Shown here in pieces: positions 27,862 to 40,535 of a DNA stretch of 64,000 nt. Each line of letters opens with the position of its first letter. Positions within the stretch are counted from its first letter, which is position 1. The notes under the pieces were generated by a model. It did no database searches. It worked only from the letters and a program-made list of their open reading frames with translations, and was not told the DNA's origin. This DNA is from Beaufortia kweichowensis. Its lineage: Eukaryota > Chordata > Actinopteri > Cypriniformes > Gastromyzontidae. The stretch spans positions 2,677,974-2,741,973 of the forward strand of contig CM032817.1 in assembly GCA_019155185.1 (NCBI GenBank), given 5' to 3'. Made by a program: the position numbers and the translations under genes.

Positions 27862-28424
27862 GATTTTCTCGTTGATTGTACCCTGGTGTGTCTTGTAGGT
27901 CCATTTAGTGTGTCAGGAATTACCTAATTGTCAGATCCCCATTAGCCACTATTGGTGGATGATGGAATTGTACCATTCGATGGCAAAAAGCTTGTTTCTC
28001 TATATACATTTATTCAAAAGTAGGAATCTTTTTTTGATTCAGTATTTAATGTTTCAATCACGTATTTCATGATATTATAGTAAATCTTTCTCGGTATTTA
28101 AAAAATGTAGGAGGGATTTTTAAAACTGCATACTTGTCATGCACAAGCAGAGCTGCACTTCATGCTTATAATTTTTAATGCGCATTTGACAGTCTAAAGA
28201 GTCCAACAGACAAAACATTTAAACATTTTGCACAGTCATATTAATATTGATTAATGCAGCAGAATATTAGAGGTAAATTATATTAAATTAAACTAATCTG
28301 TTGTTATTTTTGTCGTATTTTGTACTCATAAATTAGTTTTTTTATTATTTATTTTTAATTTAGGTTGCCATGTATGTCTTTATCACCTGACATCACTGAG
28401 TTGTATTCACTCTCTCTTTTCAAG

Positions 28425-28552
28425 TTGTGTACGTTCTGATGTATGCCAGGCCTGACAGCATCCAGAGCGGAGATGGAGACTATGCTTTGCATCACCAAGA
28501 GACTCCTGCAGTTCTACCAGGATTACTTCAAAAGAAAAACTCTCTAAACTAG
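28425..28552 (+). pseudogene. trhde: Decayed exon of TRH-degrading ectoenzyme-like M1 aminopeptidase
   Basis: The family cleaves the pyroGlu-His bond of thyrotropin-releasing hormone at the cell surface. The acceptor TTTTCAAG is followed by codons reading VYVLMYARPDSIQSGDGDYA and then L. The frame is then broken at 28490-28492 by a net -2 or +1 change. In the new frame ITKRLLQFYQDYFK follows, ending at 28532. A second disrupted patch follows before an AACTAG|GTAGGA donor-like end, where the family has a YSLPKL-type stretch. Human TRHDE reads YARPDAIRRGSGDYALHITK in this region, then FYEDYFK. None of the neighbouring exons (the AMENWG or HExxH segments) was found nearby. It is either a relic or, less likely, a functional exon carrying assembly errors. 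Confidence 0.75.
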
Positions 28553-28937
28553 GTAGGATGACTGGTGCTTCCACTTTCTATGGCTTTAGCAGCTTAAGTT
28601 ATGGCATTAGATGATTTTGTGTAAAGACATCAAGGAATGTCAGGAAAAAGGTCTTGGAAGTTAAAGTACTAAATCACATTATTATCATAAGGATAGCCCT
28701 ACTTTATCTTAAGGAGATGAGTGTTCTGGGACATTTCTGCAGTCTTGTTGAAGGTTCAGTCACCCAGATTTAGAGCTGGAAATCAAACTGTGTCTGGATG
28801 AATGTGTCTACCTTTCTGCCAGAAGGTGCTGGTTTCAGTCCTTAATAAAAAATCCCAAGGATGATAATCTCTGTTCGAATTTATTATAGCTAATCATCAA
28901 GGTCAGATGAGGAATGTTTTAAACCAAATTCACCATC

Positions 28938-28940
<3 letters not shown>

Positions 28941-29013
<73 letters not shown>

Positions 29014-29015
29014 GA
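28941..29015. repeat. (GA)n microsatellite
   Basis: GA run with two small interruptions, 400 bases after the trhde-like exon. Confidence 0.95.
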
Positions 29016-29890
29016 TTTGTTACTTACTGGGTTTGTTAAAAGCTCATGTTATTAAAACCTTACATTTTAGTGGATACAATATTTGCTATTTAAAGAGCAT
29101 TTAGTAAGAGGTTTGTCTATACACAAGATTTTTTTCAAATGGTGCCTTTCCCGTGGGTTGGTTAGATGAATTTCGTCAAGGGTTTATATTCTCTTATAAT
29201 CCCACTAGTTTTATTGATCTGAAACCTTTTGCTCTTTTGTGGTTTTTGTCTTTGCTGAGATTTAAATATAATTTAGTGTGTTCGATATTATCAAGCTACA
29301 GTGGTTTATGCATGTGTTTATTCAATGGTTTCTGAATGATACTTTCATTTGGTCTTGTGTTTGGTCCTGGAAAACCTGAGGATCAAATGCCCTGGCAAAG
29401 ACTGTCATTTCCATAATTTCATACTAAATGATTTTTATTTGTAAATGTAAAAATCACTCACACTGCCCCTAAACTTAACCCTCATGCAAACCTTGCTGCA
29501 TGAAGTGTAAATGTCAATGAAAAGTCCCCTTAACACATGGAAACTGTGTGTTTGTTTATGCATGCTTAATTGTTTAATCTGTACTTCTAATTGTTTGATT
29601 GCTGAAGGTCAAATTCAAAGTGACTGATGATGAAGAAAATTTACTGTATATTATGCAATAAGGTCAAGTGGCAATGTGACATACATTCATATAAAATGTT
29701 TGTGCTTTTCAGAGGTTTTTGATATGTTTAAATGCAGATATTTTAAACAGCGTTCAATATGCAGTATGTATCATGCAATATTTTGTAAAAATATTCTGGT
29801 ATTACATTCTGAATACTTCCACTGAGTTGTTTAAACTATGCGGAAGAGCATTCATGTTTACTGTGTATTTCCTATGCGGCTAATTCCTAC

Positions 29891-30860
29891 CATTCCTAAG
29901 TAGAGTAGTGGTTTTGTGTAAATGCTTTCCATGTCACAGGTTCAAATCCAGCATGTTTTTTTCTATTATAGAACACTGGGGAACCTTATTTGACAATGAC
30001 ATTTTAAGCTGCTCTGATGCATTCTCCCTGATATAATATTAATGTAGTCAAAGACTGCTGGCTCATAAGCTCAGAATCTTCCTGTTTTGGGCTAAGAATC
30101 AGCAGTTTAAAGTTGAGACATATAGAAACCTGCTGTATTACTGAACAAAGGGGAACACTATCTGACAGTAACAGCAGTCAGGATGCGTACCACCTGCAAA
30201 AGCTGTGATTAGGAGGCTAATAAAAAAAACATACCAACCGAAATCCTAAGTAGTGGTTAGTACTGTGTGTGAGAACTTTCCATGTCACAGGTTCAAATCC
30301 AGCATGGCGTTTTGCAATCATAGAACATTGGGGAACCTAATCTGACACACAGGGAAACCTCCTCTGACAATGAGATTTTTAGCTGCTCTAAATCATTCTC
30401 CCTCACATGATATTGCCATATTTAGATTTTGCTGACTGAAAATGTCAGAAACTGCTTGAATTGGGCTAAAAAATCTACAGTTTAAAGTTAAGACATATAG
30501 AAACCTGCTACAGAATATTATAGAATACAGGGGAACCTTTCCTGAGAAAGACATTTTTAGCTGCTCTGATACATTCTCCCTCACATGAAATTGCCATATT
30601 CAGAGATTTCTGGCTGATAAGCTCAAAACCTGCCTGAATTTGGCTAAAAAGTCATCAGCTTCAAGTTGAGACGTGTAGGAACCTGCTGTAGTTGTGGGAA
30701 CGCTATCTGACAGTCACAGTTATCAGGATGCGTTCCCCCTGCAAAATCTTTGCTTAGGAGGCCAATGAAAAACCCTGCCAACCAAATTCCTAAGTAGAGT
30801 AGTGGTTAGTACTGTGTGTGAGTACTTTCCATGTCACATGTTTAAATCCAATGGGTCTTT
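29891..30860. repeat. Tandem array of units headed by tRNA-like sequence
   Basis: Three units start with CCTAAGTAG at about 29895, 30244 and 30788. Each head carries TAGTGG and, 32 or so bases later, GGTTCAAATCC or a decayed form. Together these look like RNA polymerase III A and B boxes at tRNA spacing. The bodies share CATTCTCCCT and AAACCTGCT motifs. The second unit holds an internal duplication of about 190 bases, so spacings are about 350 and 545. A tRNA-derived SINE that became tandemly duplicated is the simplest reading. Confidence 0.7.
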
Positions 30861-33641
30861 TTTCCATTGTAAAACACATTTTGCAATAAAGCTCTTTTTT
30901 CATTCTAAGCGATATACATCTTTTGGCTTGTTAATGTGATGTGGTGCTTTGTGAATAATCCATATCCCTTTGATATGCCTAGTAAGCCATTGCAATGAAA
31001 AAAATATGATATTATTCTGTATTTCTTCACTCATTTTACTTTTTGTCTCTCAAATGAACTACTATTACTAAAATGTACATGTGGGCAGAGCAATATGCCA
31101 TTTTCTTTATCACAGTCTCTGTTTCCACCCACCTGTCTCCACCAAATCCAGACATGCCTGGTCCCTTTCTTTCTCCATCTCCACATTTGCATGTTTCTCT
31201 CAAGCACTCTTGTACTTGTGTTTCGAGTGCTGCCCCACTCATCCCTCCATCACAGTTTATCGCTCTTCCTTCTCACATTCTTTTTTTCATCCTTTCTCAA
31301 GTGCTCTTGTCTTTGAGACTGTGTGACCCGCTGTCTATTCTCTTTGGAGAGCAGCTGTTAAGTTATTAAACTTAAGGTCAGGGAAGAAAGTTTCCTGGAC
31401 TTTGGCTAGCTCAGTTTGTCAGTTTTAGGGTCACAGCAGGTCATTGGACATGTCTGAATTATCTCTCGCACCTGTAGCTTTTCTTGCAGACGTGAGAATA
31501 GACAGTGTTTCTCACATGCACACATATATAACTGCTTTGATTCAACATGTTTAGACTGATTTGTCTCAGTCTCAGTCATTTTAATCCTTAAGATAAAGGC
31601 ACTAATAAAAAGAAAGCTTTTGCCCTGTGTCTGTGTGCATGCTGTTTTCCCTTTCTGGGTGAAGAATTGTTTGTGTTTTCCTGCTCATCTGTGACAATAT
31701 AGCTTACCAGATCAACCAGATTTAGCAACAGGTAATACTACATCCATGGCAAACCACTCAGTCATTCATAAAATCCCCATATTGTTTGAGCCATATCACC
31801 ATCAAACTACATACTTTTAAAACAGCATATACAATTAATGAGGAGAAGTGAGATCACACTATTGGCTGCATGTGAAACTTGATCAAGACTGTTTCATTAA
31901 CAAGAAATGTCTGCACATGCCTGCTTGTTTGCAAAAAGAGATGAGACGAAGAGGGTCTGTATAAAAGAGAGAGAAAGTATTGATTTTTATAGCTGACTGT
32001 TTCATACTTCTGATTGTGGTTCTGCTGATGTTTATGTTTTTAGTTTATCACATTTCTTTTATCACAACTGGTTTTAATCACATTTACAACATCAGACGGC
32101 AATTTCAATCTTACACCCATCACTTTTCCTACTGTTTTCCAGCATAAATTAGTGCGACAGCTGAATCAGAGTGGGTGGGGCTTAAACCTGTCTCACATAC
32201 TGATTTGTTCATTCATTAAAATGCATTAGATCAACTCTAAACCCCAGGTTTTATTCTGCTATATATTAATATAGATATCTGTCTGCAAACAAATAATTCA
32301 GACTGGAGGCATTTAATTAATCACGTTTGATTGCAGAGAATTAGACTGTTAGAATTATAACAGAAAATAGACTGTTATTTTATGCAGTAGGTTTATTCAT
32401 TGTGCTCTCTGGGACAGCAGACCACATTCTTTTCTCTCCATTCTGGCTAATATTAATATCATGTATAACTGTGGATTGTTGCCAAATGTTCCCCAGCTCA
32501 GTAATGTGGTCAATACAGCATGTCACACTCACTCAATTACTATTATTTTCTCATTTGAGACTCTCAAAATGAAATAATCAGGCGGTAGCTGTTGACACTT
32601 TCACACTTCTCCATATGCAGGTATTTAGGCAATAAAATGAGCCTATTAGAGAGCTGGTGTTGAGAGTGTTAGTGTTCAGAGACATTGAGACCTCTGTGAA
32701 TGAAGCTTCACTTCTTATAAATCACATATATCTCAAACTGCATTAAAAACACAGTTACATATTCAATATTATAGATACTTGACTGTAAAAATGTAATACA
32801 ACCAAGAAAAATGCATAGCCTTTACAGAAATAGACTAAAAGTGTCCATTTTGAGCATTACAATAATAAACAATAATATATATCTATTTAACCGCTGTCAG
32901 ATTCACAGGCAAATCTCTTACAAAACATTTTCATGCCATCTTAATGGCTCATGCGCTGGCTGTGTACAATAGCAATGTGAGCAGTAAATGTGCCAAAAAT
33001 AGATTTATCTTTTAACATCTGCCAGCTCTGTGCTGTTTCTCTTTATACAAATTAATGGCAGAGATGTGGAGGCTTAGCTCTTGAAAGTCATGTACCACCA
33101 GAAACTACTTTTGCTACGTCTGCCTCGTGTAATTGTATTAACCCGTTTTTTCTTTAGAATAAGAGATGGGATAGTCCGGTAAAGTGATTTCCTTTTGATG
33201 TATTAAAATAGTATGAGATGTTGAAACTGGTTTATGCGTATAATGGCTAATTTTTAATAAATCCAGTATTAGTTTAAGCTGTGCATTAGTACAGGTTTTG
33301 TTTAAGCCATATTTTATTAACATTTGTTTCTGGCTTCGGGATTCCTTGACCCTGATTACACTGATTGAAATGTCCTGCTCTGTTAGATTACTGTTAGATG
33401 GCTTTAATAGGATTTTAATCAAGTTAACAAAGGATTTAATGAGCAAGAATCATTCATTATGACACATAATGATAAAGGTGTAATAGAGAATCTAAGCCAA
33501 ACTTGCTAATAACACCTGCCAGTTTAAATATGGACCTTCTGTGTAATGTTTCATCTTTCATATATAATTAATATAATTAGTAGTACAATCCATTCTCACA
33601 TACAGAATGACAGACAAAAAAACAATGGCAAAACTATGTAA
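30861..33641. other. Intergenic, nothing recognised
   Basis: No coding exon or RNA gene supported on either strand. Confidence 0.5.
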
Positions 33642-33649
33642 ATAGGTAT

Positions 33650-33983
33650 TAGGGGTGGGAGAAAAAAATCGATGCATCGATGCATCGGGATTCTTTCTCT
33701 AACAATTCTGAATCGATTCTCAAAGATTCAGAATCGATTTTATGTCAGAACTTGTTCATCCTGAATATAACTTTGTTAAAATAAAAGCAATAAAATTAAA
33801 CTTCAAGATGGGAATACTGTCAAAGAGATTCTAACTATAAACAAAAAGCATAAAAACTCTTTATTTATTTAAAATGCAAATTTATCATATTTGCAAAAAT
33901 TATATGAAGAATCATTTTGGAATTGGATCGTGAGTCCCAGAATCGGAATCGGATCGCGTAGTACCTAAAGATTCCCACCCCTA
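33650..33983. mobile_element. hAT-type MITE with perfect 8-bp target duplication
   Basis: Terminal repeats TAGGGGTGGGA...TCCCACCCCTA. ATAGGTAT is directly repeated at 33642-33649 and 33984-33991. The interior has ATCGATGCATCGATGCATCG and mirrored GAATCGATT and GGAATCGGATCG blocks. 334 bases, no transposase. Confidence 0.9.
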
Positions 33984-34227
33984 ATAGGTATATTCAGACA
34001 TTTCATGAAAACATATATATAAAACACTTATAATGTTAAATATTGCATATTAACTCATAATGCAATGTGGACAACAATTATAAGCTGAACAGTCTATCAG
34101 TGAAGGTAAAATGTCAACTCAAAAACAACTGTTGCAAATAACCCTTTGGAGTAAGTAATCATCTCACAATAACAAACGGGTAGGTCAAAGAAGATCAATC
34201 TCTACCTCTCACAGCTTAAATTTATTT

Positions 34228-34620
34228 TTATTTTTGAAACAAGAATAGAAAACAGGTGTAATAACAGGTTTGTAGTATTGGTAAAAGTCTAATGAAAAAG
34301 TCTAAATGTATCTCTTTCTCATTCACAGGAGTAACATAGACGTTCTCACTTTTACTCACTGATTTTCTACAGATGGTGATGTTAGTTCTTTCACACCTCT
34401 CCCCAACGAGCAACACAATGCATGGGGTGATTTTTTTTGTGTGTGTTTTTTTTTAAATGTACAAAAAATGAGCTGAAATTTTATACTTCTACATTCTTTT
34501 ACATACCTTTTATATTGGTCAGAGTGTTGAAGAGACCTCCTTTTTCCTCCCATTGGTTTTGTGATGTCATGAACTGTGACAGTCACAGTTTGGTGTCACC
34601 TGTATCTACTCTAAAGACTC
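34228..34620 (-). pseudogene. Possible broken Ig-superfamily receptor fragment
   Basis: On the minus strand 34607-34561 reads R-Y-R-stop-HQTVTVTVHDIT. An Ig domain would have a YRC-type motif followed by a beta strand, with Cys where TGA (34598-34596) now stands. A second stop lies just upstream. After TVTVHD the frame continues to KPMGGKRRSLQHSDQYKR and a GTATGT donor-like site. Further on, SENVYVTPVNE could be a cytoplasmic Tyr-containing tail. This is pattern recognition from a short stretch; chance similarity is quite possible. Confidence 0.25.
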
Positions 34621-34696
34621 TGATATCACACAACACATCTGTTCGTCTTTGTTTATAGAGATTCAAGCAGGTTCTATGGGTCAATCATTTGTTCAC

Positions 34697-34738
34697 AGAT
34701 GAAATAAACACAGATGAAATAAACACAGATGAAATAGC
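34697..34738. repeat. 15-bp triplicate
   Basis: ACAGATGAAATAAAC repeated almost three times in tandem. Confidence 0.85.
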
Positions 34739-35079
34739 CAGCTACTGTCTTTCAGGTGTGTGAGATCCATTTCTTCCATCATCATCTGATCTCCCAACAG
34801 CCTCCTCTGACTTGGCTGTTATATCTCATTTTTATGAGTCTGTCTCACTTCTTTTGTGTTCTTCGTTGTTATGAAAATCTCTCTCTAACTGTGATAAAAA
34901 CAATAGATATGCATCTCACCAAACAATCCACCTCCATTGTCTCAAAATTACTTTCATATGCAGAAAAATTGTCCACATATTTCTTGTATCGCTTTTGAGG
35001 GAACTCATTTAAGATGATGAATAATGAATTATTTATGATCTGCTTTGGTAGTGATATAGATGTTTGTAGAAAATTCACG

Positions 35080-38000
35080 TTTTAGCTCTGAAGGATTTAC
35101 ATTTTGAAAGCGATCAATCTTCTGGTTCCCTTTTGTAAGCAATTTGGATATCCAGCACCATGAACTGAATACAAATGTGAGTGTAATTTCTTAATAATTG
35201 ACGTTTATCGGTTCTGGTATCCAGTTATTTTCTGTGGAAGTAGCTGAAGCTAACCATAGTGTAAATTAATTGCATATCTATGTTAACAGGATTTGCTTAG
35301 TGTTCCAATACCTTGACATCTGCTATCTACACAACATTTGCAGCTGTTATATTACAGGTACATATTCTAGAACAGGCTGTTTCCAACATTAAGATAAGAT
35401 CATTTGTCATAGACAAAATTAGTCCCAGAATGCACTGTGACTTTGATAAAAAAAAAAAAATACAGTCCATGATGGCAGATGTGATTCATTATTCATTGAT
35501 ATATTCATATATATTCAAAAACATTCTTTCTTTATATTAATCTGTAAGCTTATAATAATGATTTTTAATTCAATTCAATTTAGTGGGAAATTTGTTTGAC
35601 ATCAGTTTGATGTATTTTTACTTAAAGATAAGTTTGTAAAGTTTTTGCAAACAAAGATGGCGATATTGAGCCAAACATTATGGATCAAACAAAATTGACA
35701 TTCATACAGCACTACTTAGGCTAATTACTGTAGATTATTGTTGTTATTATAGCAATATTTGCTCCTCTATAGAAATGATCTGTAACACTGCTTATGACAG
35801 TTGCTGTTTTTTAAGTAAGATGTTGCCTTGGAAGGTGCTGCCTATGTAGTGAGCGAGACATTGTCAGTACGTTTTGTGAGAATGCCATTGTCTCATATTG
35901 AAGATAAACAGACAACAGATGATAAACACATACCCATTCACATTTATACGTCAACAGCCCGCTCAGTCATTGTGATGTTATGAGTAGCATAATCCTGTCC
36001 TACCTGAAAAATATGGGAAAGTCTGTCAAACTTTTATATCCCTGGCTGTATGAAACACCTGTTTCTTTGTCCTTTTGAAGGATCTCAGCATTTAGAAGAA
36101 GCTATTGAAACTTTTTTTAACAACATCTCTGGTCATTTCAGTTTTATTTGAACAGTTTAAGTGTCACATTTCAGCACAGATTGTTTTATGAATCGGTCAC
36201 AACATATTAAGGCTTTGCAAAGAGACATTTATTGAAAAACGAGGCACCACAAATTATATTGGACTTGACAGCAAACTGAAATACGTAATTTGATAAAGTC
36301 TGTGAAAGAACGTTATATAACGTTATAGGTTTTCCTACTTTGCACTTTCTGAGTGCCGAGTCTCAAAGTAGCCAATCTAACATAGTTTGTTATGAATGAC
36401 ATCATCACATTTTTCCCTCTTATTTAAGATTATTTCACAGGATTGTGCAGTTTCCCTCTGGTTTACTGTAAATCACATATTTTTAACTTCCTGTCTTCTA
36501 GGACATTACAAAAGTTTTTTTAATCGAAAACTTTTATGTAAAGTTTATTCACAGATACTGGAAGGCATTTATTATTTTTTTAATGATTCAGAAATTTGAT
36601 CACCTTTGACAAATATCTGCTGAATCTAAATGTTAAGGGACACAGCCAGATGAACAGTGGCTGCTGTCTGGTTTATGTTCACACGAATTTCTCTTTTCAG
36701 AAGTAATTAGCGAATTGCTGACAAGCCTGATGAGTATCTGTAAATAAACTGTTTGCCCTTCAGATCAGATGTAACTTAGAATTCCAGAAGAAATCATTTT
36801 CAGCGTGATTGAGCATGTGCTGAAGGACCATTGATCTATTAAAACGCATCACTCAGGACTTTTATTTGGTAATTCTTAATTGTAATTCCTTCATAATTTA
36901 TTTAATTAACATCATGGCTCCTTCAGGTCCTGTTCACACCAAGAACAATAACTATATGTTATTTCGCAAAAAAACAACAACACAAAACAACAAATTTGTT
37001 TGTATAAAATCATTCAGTGATGAGAGTACTTAGAATAATCCAATGCTCTATACTCGAAAGTTTTCATGTTTTAAAGATACTTCATTGATTCTTTCATACA
37101 ATGCATCACTTATTTCCTATGAAACTCTTTTAGAAGAGAAAAGATGTGACTGTAAACTTCTGTGAAGGGGTCAGAGCACAACCTCTGTATAATGTCTGTG
37201 TGTTCAAGACACTGACAAATTTAGCCACGTTAACAGTCTGTGACAGCTCATCATCTAATGAATACTGATATGTGTTTTGTTCATTAGCGATTCATGAAAT
37301 CCAATTTGCTACAGTAATTTGGTTGTGCTTAGCGCCCACAAAGCCTTTTGTCAAGCTCACGACCCATCGCTGAAGTGGTCCTCACTTCCTTTATTTCCAC
37401 CAGGACAAAGATACAGTATAATTTCCCGATAATACCCTTCATCTCATCATCAGCCTCTGCACAGCAGCTTCTGTAGTCACACAATAAAGAAACCGAGTCA
37501 TTGACAGATGAGAAAGGGCACCTATTGTCACATGTGCTTTCCTCTATAATATCCTAGAATTACAATGGATAGATCATCACTAATCAATCATGTCATAAGA
37601 GTCCCCTTTTATATTTCAAATGTACATATTCACAAAGGCCAGGTCATATTCCTCTATGGGAGAGTTTTTGACCAGCTTTTATAAGCATGATTGTCCTAGT
37701 TAAAGTGTAGAGATGATATGCTAGAATGATTTTGTCAGGCTTTCTTACATTTGCATACTTCATCCTTACCCGAGCACTTTGCTCTGCCCCCAGCCGTCCA
37801 ATCCTACGATTCTCCATACTCACTTATGCCACAGTCACACTTCACTTACTCGTTCCATTGACTTCCATTCATTTGCATACAAACGCGACAAAGCAGCAAT
37901 GCAATCTCCTGCCAAAAAATGTGCATCTCGCTGCATTCCAACTGCGTTCCAGAGAAAGTAAAATACACTATAAACTATCTGTGTTACTATTTTCAGGTGT

Positions 38001-39930
38001 AAATAATCGTTGACTCACACAGGTCTTCACATTGTTTAATATGAAACATACAGAATTATGTTTATATGTCTTTTTTTGAGCTTCATTTGTTCTGGAAAGA
38101 CACAGCCACCCTCACCATGAACTTGTTATGCAGAGGCGTTCAAAGACATGACGCATCTTTGCTGGTGGGTTTTCAGCTGACACAGACAACCTGCAAGAAT
38201 TAGGGAGGATTTGGCAACACTGTCAATGTAAATGTAAAGGCATTACAGGCTTTGAGACACCCTAGCAAAAAAGTGTCTAGTTTTGAACTAGAAAAACACT
38301 ATTATTAATAAAATGTATAGTTCCAGCTTTAAAATCTGATTGAATTTAATCTTTATTGTCAGAGAAATTTTATTGATTAATTTATTATGTGGTATTTTAT
38401 TATGTATATTTCTCTCACTGAGAACTTCTAATAATGTTATCTGCCATATTTGCTATTCTGAAACTTGTATAATCCATTTAACAAAATTTTTTGATACACA
38501 AAAACTATGTAACTTCCTCAGAATTTACAACAATGTAATCTGATGATGTAATCTGATGATCAGATTTATAGCAAGGCGCTGTAGCAAAACACCAGCCTTA
38601 TTACAGATGCTTCTATAATTGAACATAAACATAAGCCATTAAATGAAAAGCCAGTGGAGGGATTTAATTTTCTTTTGTTTTCTTATCGTGTTTGTTACAC
38701 AGATTTATGTAAATGTATCACTGTCTGATGTTTTTGACATACACAGATGCTTCTGTTATTACTGGAATTCATAAGTATTGTTTTCATACTCATAAACAAC
38801 AGTATCTCTCTCTATATAGGTCCCTTACACACATATGGTTTGAACAGAGCTTTAAGCAGGATTCATAATACTTAATTTTATGCAAAATATGTTCCCAAAT
38901 GGGCACTAGTTTTCTATGAACTTCTGTTAACTTCCAAACAAAGTTTGCATATTTCAATTCAAGAGTTCTCTGTCTCTGCTGTTTTGAGAAATCAATTCAA
39001 TCAGACAATACACACAGGAATCTTCTGAATTTCACAATAGTGCAACTTAAATTGGATTTTCTTGAATTTTAAATTGAATGAATTTTAAAGAACATGTCAT
39101 CCACACGCTATTCCTACGGCTCTGTTTCCATCATCGTTTGAAACTTTTGTCACCAAAAGCATAAAATTTTGCATTATTTTGCATCAAACTTGGTATAAAA
39201 CAGTCATATGAACTGACATCCATTGTCCTCTGAAAGAATCTTTAAGCAGTCTCACAATATCCGCAATATTACAGAACTGTTTGGTCATTTTGCTATCGAC
39301 AGACTTTTTCTGGCATTGTTAAAGAAACATCCTCTGCTTTGTCATATCTATTTAAGGCTTACAAGATCTTGCATTGATGTTGGATGGAAAGCTTGTTACT
39401 AGCCTTTAAAACTCTCTCTCTTCCCTCATTGTATGGATGCTGGAGAGCTTCATCATTAGCTGAAGTGTCACACAGCTTCACCTCTTCATATAAGAGGAGG
39501 AACAGAGAGGACAATAGAAGAGGAAAGGAAAGATAGTGAATAGTTAAACCGATTAGACTGAGAAAATAGAGTAAAGCAATTTCCTAAAGCAAGTTTCTCA
39601 GTGGCTCTATTAGTTCTTTCAGAAACTGCTCTTCCCATGGACCTGTTATATTAATACCCAGATAATTTCACCCATTCTACATTTTACTTTGTCATTTTTT
39701 AAATTATTTTTTAATAAGCAAAACAAAAACAAAGAAAATATTACTTTGTGTTTAATTGTATTATTACGTTGTATTTAAATGTACGCATGTATTTATGCAC
39801 AAGAAATGACAAAGAAACCGCAGGTAACTTGCTGAATTAAATTTTTTAACTAAAAGTACTTTTAAAAAAAAAATAATTAAAAAAATGACAAAGTAAAATG
39901 TACTCACAAAAGCCTGATAATACTGCAGAT
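35080..39930. other. Intergenic, no supported gene
   Basis: Short open frames only. The C-rich stretch 37770-37960 looks like a dispersed repeat, but no second copy was found in the window. Confidence 0.45.
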
Positions 39931-40164
39931 GCGCATGAGCGCCTAGTGCGCATGAGCAGAGGAACTCAACGGAAACTTTAAACCTGAGGTGATTTTATCA
40001 AAGTAAGTTACGAAATATTTACTAATTAATCCATTTAGGTACGTTTGTATAAAGGTGTTAAACTGTCTGTAATCCCGGTGGTTACTGCTGTCGATTTCTT
40101 ATTGTGGAGTAATGTAATAAATATTTCCTCGTGTGATCAATATTAAACGATATTTGAATAAAAT

Positions 40165-40535
40165 TAGGGCTGACGATTAAACGATGTCAGTATTTATCGA
40201 TGATACATCTGTGTAACGAGAGAAAAGTGTTTGATCTAAATGGATATATAGTTTGACAGTACTTAAATGCATTAAAATGTAAATAGAGAGAAGTTTGTGT
40301 GCATTGACAACCATCAAGCGCGGGCAGTTACTTGATCATAAACAGCTGTTTATTTTCTAAAACAGTGAGTCTTAGGTTTATTGTTTGCATGTATTTTAAA
40401 GTCTTAGGTTTATTGTTTGCATGCATTTTAAAGTCTTAGGTTTATTGTTTGCATGTATTTTAAAGTCGTTCCTGTTAAAACTTTTAAGCGACTCACAAAC
40501 TCTTTTACCTACACATGAGCGCGCCCTACGCGTGC
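40165..40535 (+). mobile_element. hAT-like fragment, copy 1
   Basis: Begins TAGGGCTGACGATTAAACGA. It shares GATATCAGTATTTATCGATG-like, AAAATGTAAATAGA, GTTTGCATGC and GCTCACAAACT-like blocks, in the same order and orientation, with 45471-45800. The right terminus was not recognised. Confidence 0.65.
40369..40464. repeat. 32-bp tandem triplicate
   Basis: GTCTTAGGTTTATTGTTTGC plus ATGYATTTTAAA at 40369, 40401 and 40433. It lies within the hAT-like copy 1. The related copy at 45471 has only one such unit. Confidence 0.9.

Noticed and set aside
27297..27904. 173-codon minus-strand frame with 27-residue repeats
   Set aside because: It exists because the 81-bp minisatellite is a multiple of three. 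No start context, splice sites or family resemblance.
29939..29949. Genuine tRNA gene at the GGTTCAAATCC motif
   Set aside because: No complete acceptor stem or anticodon arm can be paired, and the head is repeated with a body, so a SINE-like unit fits better.
37726..38013. 95-codon frame
   Set aside because: Resembles a dispersed repeat stretch, and overlapping frames are equally open. Not coding on present evidence.
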